Source: Culturomica sp. (GTDB taxonomy: Bacteria > Bacteroidota > Bacteroidia > Bacteroidales > Marinifilaceae). Taken from it: 64,000 nucleotides of DNA. Under the pieces are notes generated by a model. The model ran no database searches. It saw nothing but the letters and a program-made list of their open reading frames with translations, and was not told where the DNA came from. The DNA is taken from NCBI GenBank assembly GCA_031271755.1, contig JAISVB010000038.1, positions 23,519 to 87,518 on the forward strand, read 5' to 3'. The position numbers and the translations under genes are program-made. Shown in pieces: positions 1 to 8,009 of the stretch (position 1 is its first letter; every line of letters starts with the position of its first letter).

Positions 1-39
1 TTCGAAAAAGAAGAAGAAAACAACGATCATGAGTACTAA
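1..39 (+). CDS. C-terminal end of an upstream gene (partial)
   Basis: Frame 1 is open from the first base and ends at a TAA at positions 37-39, giving an acidic tail FEKEEENNDHEY. The stop overlaps the ATG of the next gene (position 29), which suggests an upstream coding gene translationally coupled to it. Too little is present to identify the protein. An acidic tail followed by a small basic protein would fit the membrane or stress-protein operons common in Bacteroidales, but that is a guess. Confidence 0.5.
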   Translation, partial: FEKEEENNDHEY

Positions 40-304
40 ATCGAAAAAAAAACCAGGCGCTGAAAACCCGCTGGAACAACTCCGCGAACGGAAAAGAGAA
101 TTACACTACCTCTGCCTGCAGGAAGAATGCCGGCTCAAAGACGCATGGGAATACGCCCGTTGCCACAGCGGATCCCTGCTGCTCTCCGGAGTAGCCGGGT
201 GGTTCTTCTCCAAACAGAAAAACACCGCCGAAGAAGCGAGTTGCTCCTCCGGCGGGATCTGGTCGGGCATCTGGTCGGTCATCCGCCCGTTCCTGGGGTG
301 TTGA
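29..304 (+). CDS. Small hypothetical protein, 91 aa
   Basis: The ATG at 29 lies inside the end of the upstream frame (11-nt overlap), which favours real coupled translation. The N-terminus is strongly charged and helical (KKK, LREREREL-like pattern). The centre has a weakly hydrophobic stretch (SGSLLLSGVAGWFF), and the C-terminus is rich in Ser, Gly and Trp, ending RPFLGC. I do not recognise the family. The overlap and the charged helix make it a plausible partner of the upstream membrane-associated gene. It converges on pepT with 6 nt between the stops. Confidence 0.55.
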   Translation: MSTKSKKKPGAENPLEQLRERKRELHYLCLQEECRLKDAWEYARCHSGSLLLSGVAGWFFSKQKNTAEEASCSSGGIWSGIWSVIRPFLGC

Positions 305-310
305 AAAAGA

Positions 311-1528
311 TCAACGCCCCCACAATACGGCCAAATTCACCAACGTTTGCACTGCCTTCTGCATGGTATCCAGTGAACAGTATTCGTACTTTCCGTGGAA
401 ATTCATGCCTCCTGTAAAGAGATTCGGACAGGGAAGTCCCATGTACGAAAGCCGGGAACCGTCCGTTCCCCCGCGGATGGGCCGGATCAGGGGCGCGACA
501 CCCGCCTCTTTCATGGCCTGTTCCGCCTTTTCGATCACCTCCGGGTGCGGTTCCACCATTTCATGCATGTTGTAATACTGATCGGTCAGGACAAGCTCCA
601 CTGTCCCCGCTCCGTATTTCCGGTTCAGGAAATCGGCCACTTCCCGGATAAACTGCTTCTTCTCCTCGAATTTTTCGCGGGAGTGATCCCGGATAATATA
701 CTCCGAAGAGGCTTTCTCCACACCTCCGTTCAGGGCGATCAAATGGAAAAAACCTTCGTACCCCTCCGTATGTTCCGGCCGCTGGCAGGCAGGCAACATC
801 GCATTGAATTCCGTCAATATCTGCAGGGAATTCACCATTTTGTCCTTGGCGTACCCGGGGTGGATGTTCCGCCCCTGTACCCGGACAACAGCCCCGGCCG
901 CGTTGAAATTTTCGTACTCCAATTCACCCTCGAAACCGCCGTCCACCGTATAGGCAAACCGGGCGCCGAAGCGCTGTACGTCGAAATGATCCACGCCCCG
1001 TCCGATCTCCTCATCGGGCGTAAAACCGATCCGGATCTTCCCGTGCGGAAGCTCCGGATGCGCCAAAAGGTATTCGGCAGCCGTCATAATTTCCGCCACA
1101 CCGGCCTTGTCATCCGCCCCCAAGAGGGTCGTCCCGTCCGTCGTGATCAGGGTGTGTCCTTTGTAAAAAGCCAACTCCGGGAACTCTTCCACCTTCATCA
1201 CCCATTCGCTGCCGAGGCGGATGTCTCCCCCGTCGTACCGCTCAATGATCTGCGGTTTGATACCCGCCCCGCTCATATCGGGACTGGTATCCACGTGCGC
1301 GATAAAACCGATCACCGGCTTCCCTTCCAATCCCGCTGTGGCCGGAAGAGTGCCCATCACATAACCGTACCGGTCCATCTCCACCTCCGTCAGGCCAAGC
1401 TCCTTCATCTCCTCCGCTAAGTGTTTCAATAAAACCAACTGCTTGTCGGAGGAAGGATAGGTTTCGCTTTGGGGATTGCTTTGGGTGTCAAACCCCACAT
1501 AGTTGAGAAAACGTTCTTTCAGTCCCAT
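311..1528 (-). CDS. pepT: Peptidase T (tripeptide aminopeptidase)
   Basis: Cytoplasmic M20-family metallopeptidase that removes the N-terminal residue from tripeptides. The 405-aa length is normal for PepT. Visible metal and catalytic motifs are HVDTS (His78, Asp80), LGADDKAG around residue 140, DEEIGRG near 175, and GGTDGSRLS near the C-terminus. The IGFIAHVDTSPD and RPIRGGTDG segments are typical of PepT rather than other M20 peptidases. It lies 17 nt downstream of the OPT transporter gene on the same strand, so uptake of short peptides and their hydrolysis are probably co-expressed. Confidence 0.95.
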   Translation of the reverse strand: MGLKERFLNYVGFDTQSNPQSETYPSSDKQLVLLKHLAEEMKELGLTEVEMDRYGYVMGTLPATAGLEGKPVIGFIAHVDTSPDMSGAGIKPQIIERYDGGDIRLGSEWVMKVEEFPELAFYKGHTLITTDGTTLLGADDKAGVAEIMTAAEYLLAHPELPHGKIRIGFTPDEEIGRGVDHFDVQRFGARFAYTVDGGFEGELEYENFNAAGAVVRVQGRNIHPGYAKDKMVNSLQILTEFNAMLPACQRPEHTEGYEGFFHLIALNGGVEKASSEYIIRDHSREKFEEKKQFIREVADFLNRKYGAGTVELVLTDQYYNMHEMVEPHPEVIEKAEQAMKEAGVAPLIRPIRGGTDGSRLSYMGLPCPNLFTGGMNFHGKYEYCSLDTMQKAVQTLVNLAVLWGR

Positions 1529-1545
1529 AATATCTTTTTTGTTCG

Positions 1546-3510
1546 TTACTCTTTTTTACTCCGCAGCGCATCCACGATGAAGTAGCCGATGATGGCCGCA
1601 TACATAAACAAGCCGAGCCACTCCGCGCCGCTCCACTCCATCAACCAGTCAAAACCGGCGTATTTCAGCATAGCGCTGACCACTCCCATCAAAGCGCCTC
1701 CCGCAATAAATCCGGAAGCGATCAGGGTTCCCCGGTCCCGGCGCGCCTTATTCAGCGATTCGTCTTTGCTCCGGGTAGAAACATACCAGCTCACCAAACC
1801 GCCTACCAACAAAGGCGTATTCAATTCCAGCGGAATAAACATCCCCAGGGCAAAAGCCAGCGCAGGTACGCCGATCATGGTCAGGATAAGCGCCAACGCA
1901 GCACCGGCGAAATAGAGCATCCAGGGGGTCGCCCCACCCTCCATCAACGGTTTGATGACAGCTGCCATGGCATTGGCCTGCGGAGCCGCCAACGAACCTT
2001 CGCCGACAAAGCCATACGTCTTGTTCAGGACGATCATCACACCGGCCACCGTGGCTGCGGAAACAACCGTACCGAGAAATTTCCAGGCCTGTTGTTTGGC
2101 CGGCGTGGTGCCTAACCAATAGCCGATCTTCAGGTCGGTGATAAAACCGCCGGCCATTGAGAGCGCCGTACAGACCACCCCGCCGATGATCATGGCGGCC
2201 ATCATCCCGCCGGTTCCGCTCAACCCCACACTGACCAGCACCAACGAAGCGAGGATCAGGGTCATCAGGGTCATGCCGGAAACCGGGTTCGACCCGACAA
2301 TAGCAATGGCGTTCGCCGCCACCGTGGTAAAAAGGAACGAAATGACAAAGACGATCAGCAGGGCTATCACCGTCTGGAACACATTCCCCAATACGCCGAA
2401 CTGGAAAAACAGAAAGGTCGTGAAGAGGGTGGCCAATAAACCGGTTAAGATCAACTTCATGCTCAGGTCGCGTTGGGTGCGTTCCACCTGTTCGAGGGCG
2501 GATTTTTTACCGCCCAGTTCGCTGACGGCCAATCCCAGCGCCTGTTTGATGATCCCCGAAGAACGGACAATGCCGATGATACCGGCCATGGCAATGCCCC
2601 CGATACCGATGTGGCGGGCGTAATTCCGGAAAATATCCTCCGGGCTCATCTCCTGCAACAACGCCGTCACCCCCTCACCCACCGGCAGGGTCAGGCCGCC
2701 GGCAAAATGGCTGAGGAACGGGATCAGTACAAACCAGACGGTAAATGACCCGGCGCATATAATGGCGGCGTATTTCAGCCCGATGATGTAGCCCAATCCC
2801 AGTACAGCGGCACCCGTATTGACTTTAAACACCAATTTCAGTTTATCCGCCAGCACCTCGCCCCACCCGGCTATCCGGGTCGATACATTCTCCGTCCACC
2901 AACCGAACGTACTGATGCAAAAATCGTACAATCCTCCGATCAGACCGCTGATCGCCAGCAATTTGGCCTGATTCCCCTTTTTCTCTCCGGACACCAGCAC
3001 CTCCGTGGTAGCGGTCGCTTCCGGGAACGGGTATTTGCCGTGCATGTCCCGGACAAAGTATTTCCGGAACGGGATCAGCAGCAGGATACCCAGCAATCCG
3101 CCCAACAGGGAGGAGAGGAAGATCTGGTAAAACTCCGCCTCCAATCCCAAGATGTAGAGGGCCGGCAGCGTAAAAATAGCACCGGCAACGATCACGCCGG
3201 AACTGGCGCCGATCGACTGGATGATCACATTCTGCCCCAGCATATTTTTTTTCCCGGTCAGGGTACCGATCCCCACTGCAATGATGGCGATCGGGATGGC
3301 TGCTTCGAACACCTGGCCGATCTTCAATCCCAAATAAGCGGCCGCCGCCGAAAATAGAACCGCCATGAGCAGCCCGAACGTCACCGAATAGGCGGTCACC
3401 TCTTTCGGTTTCTGCCCGGCCGGCATCAACGGTTTGTACTCCTCGCCCGGCTTCAGTTCCCGGTAAGCATTTTCCGGAAGAGACGCCTGTTTTTGTTCTT
3501 CTTGTTCCAT
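1546..3510 (-). CDS. OPT-family oligopeptide transporter
   Basis: A 654-aa polytopic inner-membrane protein with more than a dozen hydrophobic segments. It begins with a short soluble tail (LKPGEEYKPLMPAG) and the conserved opening AYSVTFGLLMAVLFSAAAAYLG. The motif YPFPEATATTEVLVSGE is the proline/acidic signature of the prokaryotic OPT family. Known relatives take up oligopeptides or metal-chelate complexes; the substrate cannot be read from the sequence. The close downstream pepT supports peptide uptake. Length is typical of the bacterial branch. Confidence 0.93.
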   Translation of the reverse strand: MEQEEQKQASLPENAYRELKPGEEYKPLMPAGQKPKEVTAYSVTFGLLMAVLFSAAAAYLGLKIGQVFEAAIPIAIIAVGIGTLTGKKNMLGQNVIIQSIGASSGVIVAGAIFTLPALYILGLEAEFYQIFLSSLLGGLLGILLLIPFRKYFVRDMHGKYPFPEATATTEVLVSGEKKGNQAKLLAISGLIGGLYDFCISTFGWWTENVSTRIAGWGEVLADKLKLVFKVNTGAAVLGLGYIIGLKYAAIICAGSFTVWFVLIPFLSHFAGGLTLPVGEGVTALLQEMSPEDIFRNYARHIGIGGIAMAGIIGIVRSSGIIKQALGLAVSELGGKKSALEQVERTQRDLSMKLILTGLLATLFTTFLFFQFGVLGNVFQTVIALLIVFVISFLFTTVAANAIAIVGSNPVSGMTLMTLILASLVLVSVGLSGTGGMMAAMIIGGVVCTALSMAGGFITDLKIGYWLGTTPAKQQAWKFLGTVVSAATVAGVMIVLNKTYGFVGEGSLAAPQANAMAAVIKPLMEGGATPWMLYFAGAALALILTMIGVPALAFALGMFIPLELNTPLLVGGLVSWYVSTRSKDESLNKARRDRGTLIASGFIAGGALMGVVSAMLKYAGFDWLMEWSGAEWLGLFMYAAIIGYFIVDALRSKKE

Positions 3511-3531
3511 AAAATATGTTATTTGATTAAA

Positions 3532-4020
3532 TTAAAACACTTCCTCCAATCTTACGGTCTTACTGTCTTCAAACGGGAACGGCAACAGCGCCGAAGCCCT
3601 CAGCAGGATCGTTCGCTCTTCCCCACAGAGGATCACATCGAAATCCCCTCCCCGCCGGATGGTCTCCGCCATCACCTGCCGGCAGGCTCCGCAGGGAGCA
3701 ACATACTCCTTCACCGGCCCGTTCCGGTCGGCGGCAGCAATGGCCATCGCCCGCACCCGCACCTGCGGGAAACGGCTCCCGGCGTAAAAAAGAGCCGTCC
3801 GCTCCGCACACATTCCGCTGGGCAAAGCGGCATTTTCCTGATTGGTTCCGGTGATCACCTCTCCGTTTTCCAGCAACAGAGCCGCCCCGACAGAGAACCC
3901 GGAGTAAGCGCTGTATGCATCCGGCAGCACTCTCTGCGCTTTTTCGCACAGTTCCCGGTACTCCCCGGAGGGCAGATTTTTACACTCAAAATATTCTATC
4001 GCCTGTTCTCTTTTCTCCAC
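3532..4020 (-). CDS. cdd: Cytidine deaminase
   Basis: Zinc-dependent deaminase converting (deoxy)cytidine to (deoxy)uridine in pyrimidine salvage. The 162-aa length suits the homotetrameric bacterial type. The signature is complete: Cys71-Ala-Glu73 (zinc ligand and proton shuttle) and Pro-Cys110-Gly-Ala-Cys113 (the two other zinc ligands), preceded by the nucleoside-binding region SVGAALLLENGEVITGTNQENAA. It lies 21 nt upstream of the OPT gene on the same strand and is divergent from the glucosaminidase gene. A uridine phosphorylase gene far away at 58.5 kb would act on its product. Confidence 0.96.
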   Translation of the reverse strand: MEKREQAIEYFECKNLPSGEYRELCEKAQRVLPDAYSAYSGFSVGAALLLENGEVITGTNQENAALPSGMCAERTALFYAGSRFPQVRVRAMAIAAADRNGPVKEYVAPCGACRQVMAETIRRGGDFDVILCGEERTILLRASALLPFPFEDSKTVRLEEVF

Positions 4021-4133
4021 AAGTAATTTGTATTATCTTTACATCCCGTAAAAGGAGTGTAAAGTTCGTAAAATTTTGTGATAAAAAACAGATTATCTCC
4101 GAAAAACCGAAAACTGTTATTCGAGAAAAAATT

Positions 4134-5099
4134 ATGAAGATCATTTACCAGGCTTTGGCCGCATTGTTGCTGACCGTTTCGTTCTTTTCCGTTTTCGGGG
4201 AAGAACGGAAAGAGTTTATCCACAAATACAGACAGATCGCCGTCCGGGAAATGGAACGGACGGGTATCCCGGCCAGCATTAAATTAGCCCAGGGAATTTT
4301 GGAGTCCGGATGCGGGGTATCGGAATTAGCCCTGCAGGCCAATAATCATTTCGGCATCAAGTGCCACAACTGGGAGGGCGCCTCCTTCCACATGGACGAC
4401 GACGAAGCCAACGAATGTTTCCGGAAATACACCCATCCGGAACAATCCTGGAAAGACCACAGCGAGTTTCTGACCTCCCGCCCCCGGTACGCCGGCCTCT
4501 TCGAATTGGCTGCCACCGATTACCGGGGATGGGCCAAAGGGTTAAAAGCCGCCGGATACGCCACCAACCCAAAATACGCGGAGATGCTGATCAAGATCAT
4601 TGAAGAGGAGGAGCTTTTCCGCTACGACCATCCTGTTAAAAAACAGTTGCTTGCCGACGCACGGGCGCAGAAACCCGCTTCACATGTGCAAACTGCCACC
4701 CCTGCCGCCGTCAAACACACTGTCAAATCGCCTGTCGATTACCGGCTGCGCGAAGAGATGATCAACGGATTGATCTGTATCAAGATCAAAGAGGAGGATA
4801 AATTGGATCATATTGCCCGCTATTATAGCATTAAAATTCATAAGTTAAAGACTTTCAACGATCTGCATGGAAGGGAGCTTACACCGGGAGAGTATCTGTT
4901 CCTGCAAAAGAAAAAGAACAAAGCTGCCAGAGGCTATGAATTTCACCGGGTCAAAGCGGGCGAAAAGTTGCTGCACATTTCCCAACAATACGGGGTCAGG
5001 CTGAAATCCCTGATGAAATACAACCATTTAGAAGCTACTACGCCTCTACAGGAGGGAGACCGAATTTTTCTCCGGGCAAAAGATAAAATGACACTCTAA
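4134..5099 (+). CDS. Glucosaminidase (GH73-type) with C-terminal LysM domains
   Basis: Predicted exported peptidoglycan hydrolase of 321 aa. The ATG at 4134 starts a clear signal peptide (MKIIYQALAALLLTVSFFSV); longer in-frame starts run back into cdd and are not credible. The Flg/GH73 glucosaminidase domain covers about residues 30-160, with ASIKLAQGILESGCG (presumed catalytic Glu), NNHFGIKCH, and YATNPKYAEML. Two LysM-like peptidoglycan-binding stretches follow, near IKIKEEDKLDHIARYYSI and HRVKAGEKLLHISQQYGV. The stop is 12 nt before the GT2 gene, so the two may be transcribed together. Confidence 0.9.
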   Translation: MKIIYQALAALLLTVSFFSVFGEERKEFIHKYRQIAVREMERTGIPASIKLAQGILESGCGVSELALQANNHFGIKCHNWEGASFHMDDDEANECFRKYTHPEQSWKDHSEFLTSRPRYAGLFELAATDYRGWAKGLKAAGYATNPKYAEMLIKIIEEEELFRYDHPVKKQLLADARAQKPASHVQTATPAAVKHTVKSPVDYRLREEMINGLICIKIKEEDKLDHIARYYSIKIHKLKTFNDLHGRELTPGEYLFLQKKKNKAARGYEFHRVKAGEKLLHISQQYGVRLKSLMKYNHLEATTPLQEGDRIFLRAKDKMTL

Positions 5100-5111
5100 C
5101 CTGTAAATACC

Positions 5112-6059
5112 ATGGATATATCGGTTGTCGTTCCGCTGTACAACGAAGAGGAATCGCTTCCCGAACTGACCGCCTGGATCGGGAAAGTGATGAAAGAGAA
5201 CGGGTTCAGTTACGAGATCATCCTGATCGACGACGGCAGTTCGGATCGTTCCTGGGAGGTGATCGAATCCCTGAACAAAACCGAGCCCTGCATCCGGGGG
5301 ATCAAATTTCGCCGCAATTACGGAAAATCGGCCGCCTTGCAAAGCGGATTTTCTGCAGCGCAGGGAGAGGTGGTGATCACCATGGACGCCGATCTGCAGG
5401 ACAGCCCCGACGAAATCCCGGAACTTTACCGGATGGTTACCGGAGAACGGTTCGACCTCGTTTCGGGTTGGAAAAAGAAGCGGTACGATCCGTTGTCCAA
5501 AACAGTTCCCACCAAGTTGTTCAATGCTACCGCCCGCCGCTTTTCCGGGATTAAACTCCACGATTTCAATTGCGGCCTGAAAGCCTACCGGTGCAACGTC
5601 GTTAAAAACATCGAAGTGTACGGAGAGATGCACCGGTACATCCCGATCTTGGCCAAACAGGCAGGCTTTACACGCATCGGGGAAAAAACCGTCCAACACC
5701 GGGCCCGGAAATACGGACAGACCAAATTCGGCCTCAACCGCTTTATGAACGGCTTTTTGGACTTGCTCTCCATCTCCTTTATTACCCGTTTTTCCCGGAA
5801 ACCGATGCACTTTTTCGGGGCGTTGGGCAGCCTGATCTTTCTGATCGGATTGATCGCCATCGTCTGGTTGGGGGTGGACAAATACCTCTATCTTCACCGG
5901 GGCATCAAGGCTCCGCTGATCACGGATATGCCCTATTTTTACATCGCTTTGGTCTGCATCATCCTGGGGACACAACTGTTCCTGGCGGGATTCATAGCCG
6001 AGTTGGTTGCCCGCTCCTCTTCCGAACGTAACAACTACCAGGTCGACAAAACGGTCTGA
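5112..6059 (+). CDS. GT2 family glycosyltransferase (DPM1/GtrB type)
   Basis: Membrane-anchored glycosyltransferase, 315 aa. The GT-A domain opens MDISVVVPLYNEEESLPELT, has the DDGSSD sugar-nucleotide site near residue 41 and the DAD motif at 92-94 (MDADLQDSPDE), followed by GLKAYR and the QHRARKYGQTKFG segment. Two C-terminal membrane helices (about 233-255 and 272-295) match polyprenyl-phosphate glycosyltransferases such as GtrB/ArnC/DPM1. These usually move a sugar from a nucleotide donor to undecaprenyl phosphate; donor and acceptor cannot be read here. The next gene follows after 81 nt. Confidence 0.9.
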   Translation: MDISVVVPLYNEEESLPELTAWIGKVMKENGFSYEIILIDDGSSDRSWEVIESLNKTEPCIRGIKFRRNYGKSAALQSGFSAAQGEVVITMDADLQDSPDEIPELYRMVTGERFDLVSGWKKKRYDPLSKTVPTKLFNATARRFSGIKLHDFNCGLKAYRCNVVKNIEVYGEMHRYIPILAKQAGFTRIGEKTVQHRARKYGQTKFGLNRFMNGFLDLLSISFITRFSRKPMHFFGALGSLIFLIGLIAIVWLGVDKYLYLHRGIKAPLITDMPYFYIALVCIILGTQLFLAGFIAELVARSSSERNNYQVDKTV

Positions 6060-6140
6060 CTTTTTTTCATAACACAGACTTAACGGATATGTAATAACCG
6101 GGGTGTTTCTTTGTAGGGTAACCAAGGTTTTTTATCCGAC

Positions 6141-6908
6141 GTGCAAAGAGAGTACAAAACGATCGTTCTTTCCGACATACACCTGGGATCGAAATGGTCT
6201 AAAACAAAGGAAGCCACCCGGTTCCTCAAAAAAAACAGGTGCGAAACCCTGATTCTCTGCGGCGACATTATCGATGGTTGGGCCATTCTGCGCGGGAAAA
6301 AGGCGAAATGGAAACGCCGCCACACCAATTTTATGAAGGCGCTGTTAGACATCTCCCTCACCACCCGGATCATCTACGTCAGAGGCAATCACGATGATTT
6401 TTTAGACCGGATCATCCCGGTTCGGTTCCTGAATATGTCCATCGTACGCGACTGGGTATATGAAAGCAACGGAAAACGTTACTACGTACTGCACGGCGAC
6501 TTGTTCGACCGCGTCACCTCGTCGATGAGTTGGTTGGCCAAAATAGGAGATGTGGGCTACTCCCTGCTGCTGTGGGCCAACAAAGCCTACAACCGCAGGC
6601 GGATCAAAAAGGGGCTTCCCTACTACTCCATATCCGGTGAGATCAAGAAAAAGGTAAAGGCTTCGATATCGTACATCAGCGATTTCGAGCGCCACATCGT
6701 CGATATCGCCCGCAAAAAAGAGTGCAACGGGGTGATATGCGGACACATCCACCAGCCGGAGATCAGGCAGTTCGATGAAATCACCTACCTCAATTCCGGC
6801 GACTGGATCGAATCACTGTCGGCGCTGACCGAAGATTTCAACGGGAACTGGGAGATCCACCGGGAGGGAAAAGAGGCGTCCGGTACCCCGACAACCACTC
6901 GCGCATAA
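6141..6908 (+). CDS. LpxH-like metallophosphoesterase
   Basis: Calcineurin-like phosphoesterase, 255 aa, related to UDP-2,3-diacylglucosamine diphosphatase (lipid A synthesis). The metal-binding motifs are complete and in order: SDIHLGS (residues 11-17), CGDIIDGW, RGNHDD and CGHIHQP. The start is a GTG at 6141, chosen because the conserved YKTIVLSDIHLG block begins four residues later and no ATG lies closer. A basic central segment (NRRRIKKGL) probably contacts membrane or lipid. It sits between two glycosyltransferase genes, 18 nt before the next, consistent with a lipid or envelope-glycan role. Whether it is the cell's actual LpxH is not settled. Confidence 0.86.
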   Translation: MQREYKTIVLSDIHLGSKWSKTKEATRFLKKNRCETLILCGDIIDGWAILRGKKAKWKRRHTNFMKALLDISLTTRIIYVRGNHDDFLDRIIPVRFLNMSIVRDWVYESNGKRYYVLHGDLFDRVTSSMSWLAKIGDVGYSLLLWANKAYNRRRIKKGLPYYSISGEIKKKVKASISYISDFERHIVDIARKKECNGVICGHIHQPEIRQFDEITYLNSGDWIESLSALTEDFNGNWEIHREGKEASGTPTTTRA

Positions 6909-6926
6909 ATAACGTATGCTATTGGT

Positions 6927-8009
6927 ATGAAATACTTGTTCATTGTCCAGGGAGAAGGCCGCGGTCATCTGACCCAAGCCATTGCATTGGCGCAAATGCT
7001 CCGCCGGAACGGGCACGAAGTATCGGAAGTGCTGGTCGGCAAAAACCCGCACCGCATCCTGCCCCGTTTTTTTGAAGAACAGATCGGTTGCCGCCTGCAC
7101 ACCTTCGACTCCCCCGCACTGGACTACGGGAAAAAAGGAAAAAAAGGGAAGATCGCCAAGACGATCTTAGTCAATACGACCCCGAAAAAACTGCTGCGCT
7201 GGCAAAAAAGCATCGCCACCATTGTCCGGTGCATTGAAAAGTGTTCCCCCGACGCAGTGATCAATTTTTACGAGATCCTGACGGGGATCGCTCATCTGAC
7301 GCACCGGCTGAAAGTTCCCGTCATCAGCATCGCACACCAATTCCTGATCGAGCATCCCGACTACCCCCACCGTTCCAAGAGCGCCCAGGGACAGTTCGCC
7401 CTGCGCCTCAACAACATGCTCTGCTCCATCGGGACAACCAAAACACTGTCACTCTCGTTTTATCCTTTGAAAGACTATTACCGCGAACGAATGGCCGTTG
7501 TGCCGCCGTTGCTGCGGAAAGAGGTGTTTGAATTGACCCCCTGTAACAAGGGATATATCCTGGGCTATGTGCTGAATCCCGCTTATTCCGATGAGTTGTG
7601 CGCCTGGCACAAAAAGCATCCGGAACCGGAACTGCACATCTTCTGGGACAAAAAAGGGGCGCCCGAATGTGTGGAAGCAGACAGCGGATTGAGTTTTCAC
7701 CGCCTCCACGATCGCCGGTTCCTCTCCCTGATGGAGGGATGCGCCGGATATGCCACCACAGCCGGCTTCGAGTCGGTTTGCGAAGCGATGTATTTAGGCA
7801 AACCCGTGTTAATGATCCCCGCACACATCGAACAGGAGATCAACGCCGCGGATGCGGCAGCCGTCGGCGCCGGCATCGTTTCCAAAGAGTTCGACCTCTC
7901 CAAATTGGTGGAATTCATGCCCCGTTACACCGCCGATACAGAAGCATTCCGCCGTTGGGTCGGATCGGCCGAAGAACTGTTTATAAGACATTTGACCACT
8001 TTTGTATAG
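6927..8009 (+). CDS. GT28-like glycosyltransferase
   Basis: A 360-aa protein with a GT-B-type N-terminus, YLFIVQGEGRGHLTQAIALAQML, in which GRGH resembles the glycine-rich start of MurG/UGT-like enzymes. The C-terminal acceptor/donor region ends YATTAGFESVCEAMYLGKPVLMIPAHIEQEINA, the donor-binding signature of the family (GFxSxxEAxxxGKP). Substrate unknown. The stop codon (8007-8009) abuts the ATG of ppk1 at 8010, so translation is probably coupled. Its position beside the GT2 and LpxH-like genes points to envelope glycolipid work. Confidence 0.85.
   Translation: MKYLFIVQGEGRGHLTQAIALAQMLRRNGHEVSEVLVGKNPHRILPRFFEEQIGCRLHTFDSPALDYGKKGKKGKIAKTILVNTTPKKLLRWQKSIATIVRCIEKCSPDAVINFYEILTGIAHLTHRLKVPVISIAHQFLIEHPDYPHRSKSAQGQFALRLNNMLCSIGTTKTLSLSFYPLKDYYRERMAVVPPLLRKEVFELTPCNKGYILGYVLNPAYSDELCAWHKKHPEPELHIFWDKKGAPECVEADSGLSFHRLHDRRFLSLMEGCAGYATTAGFESVCEAMYLGKPVLMIPAHIEQEINAADAAAVGAGIVSKEFDLSKLVEFMPRYTADTEAFRRWVGSAEELFIRHLTTFV

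Noticed and set aside
395..1420. Open frame of 341 codons opposite pepT
   Set aside because: It lies wholly antisense to a clear PepT and has no recognisable domain; long antisense frames are common in this GC-rich DNA.
4031..4041. TATCTTTA as a promoter for the glucosaminidase gene
   Set aside because: The last base does not fit TAnnTTTG and no TTTG is at the right distance; support is too weak.
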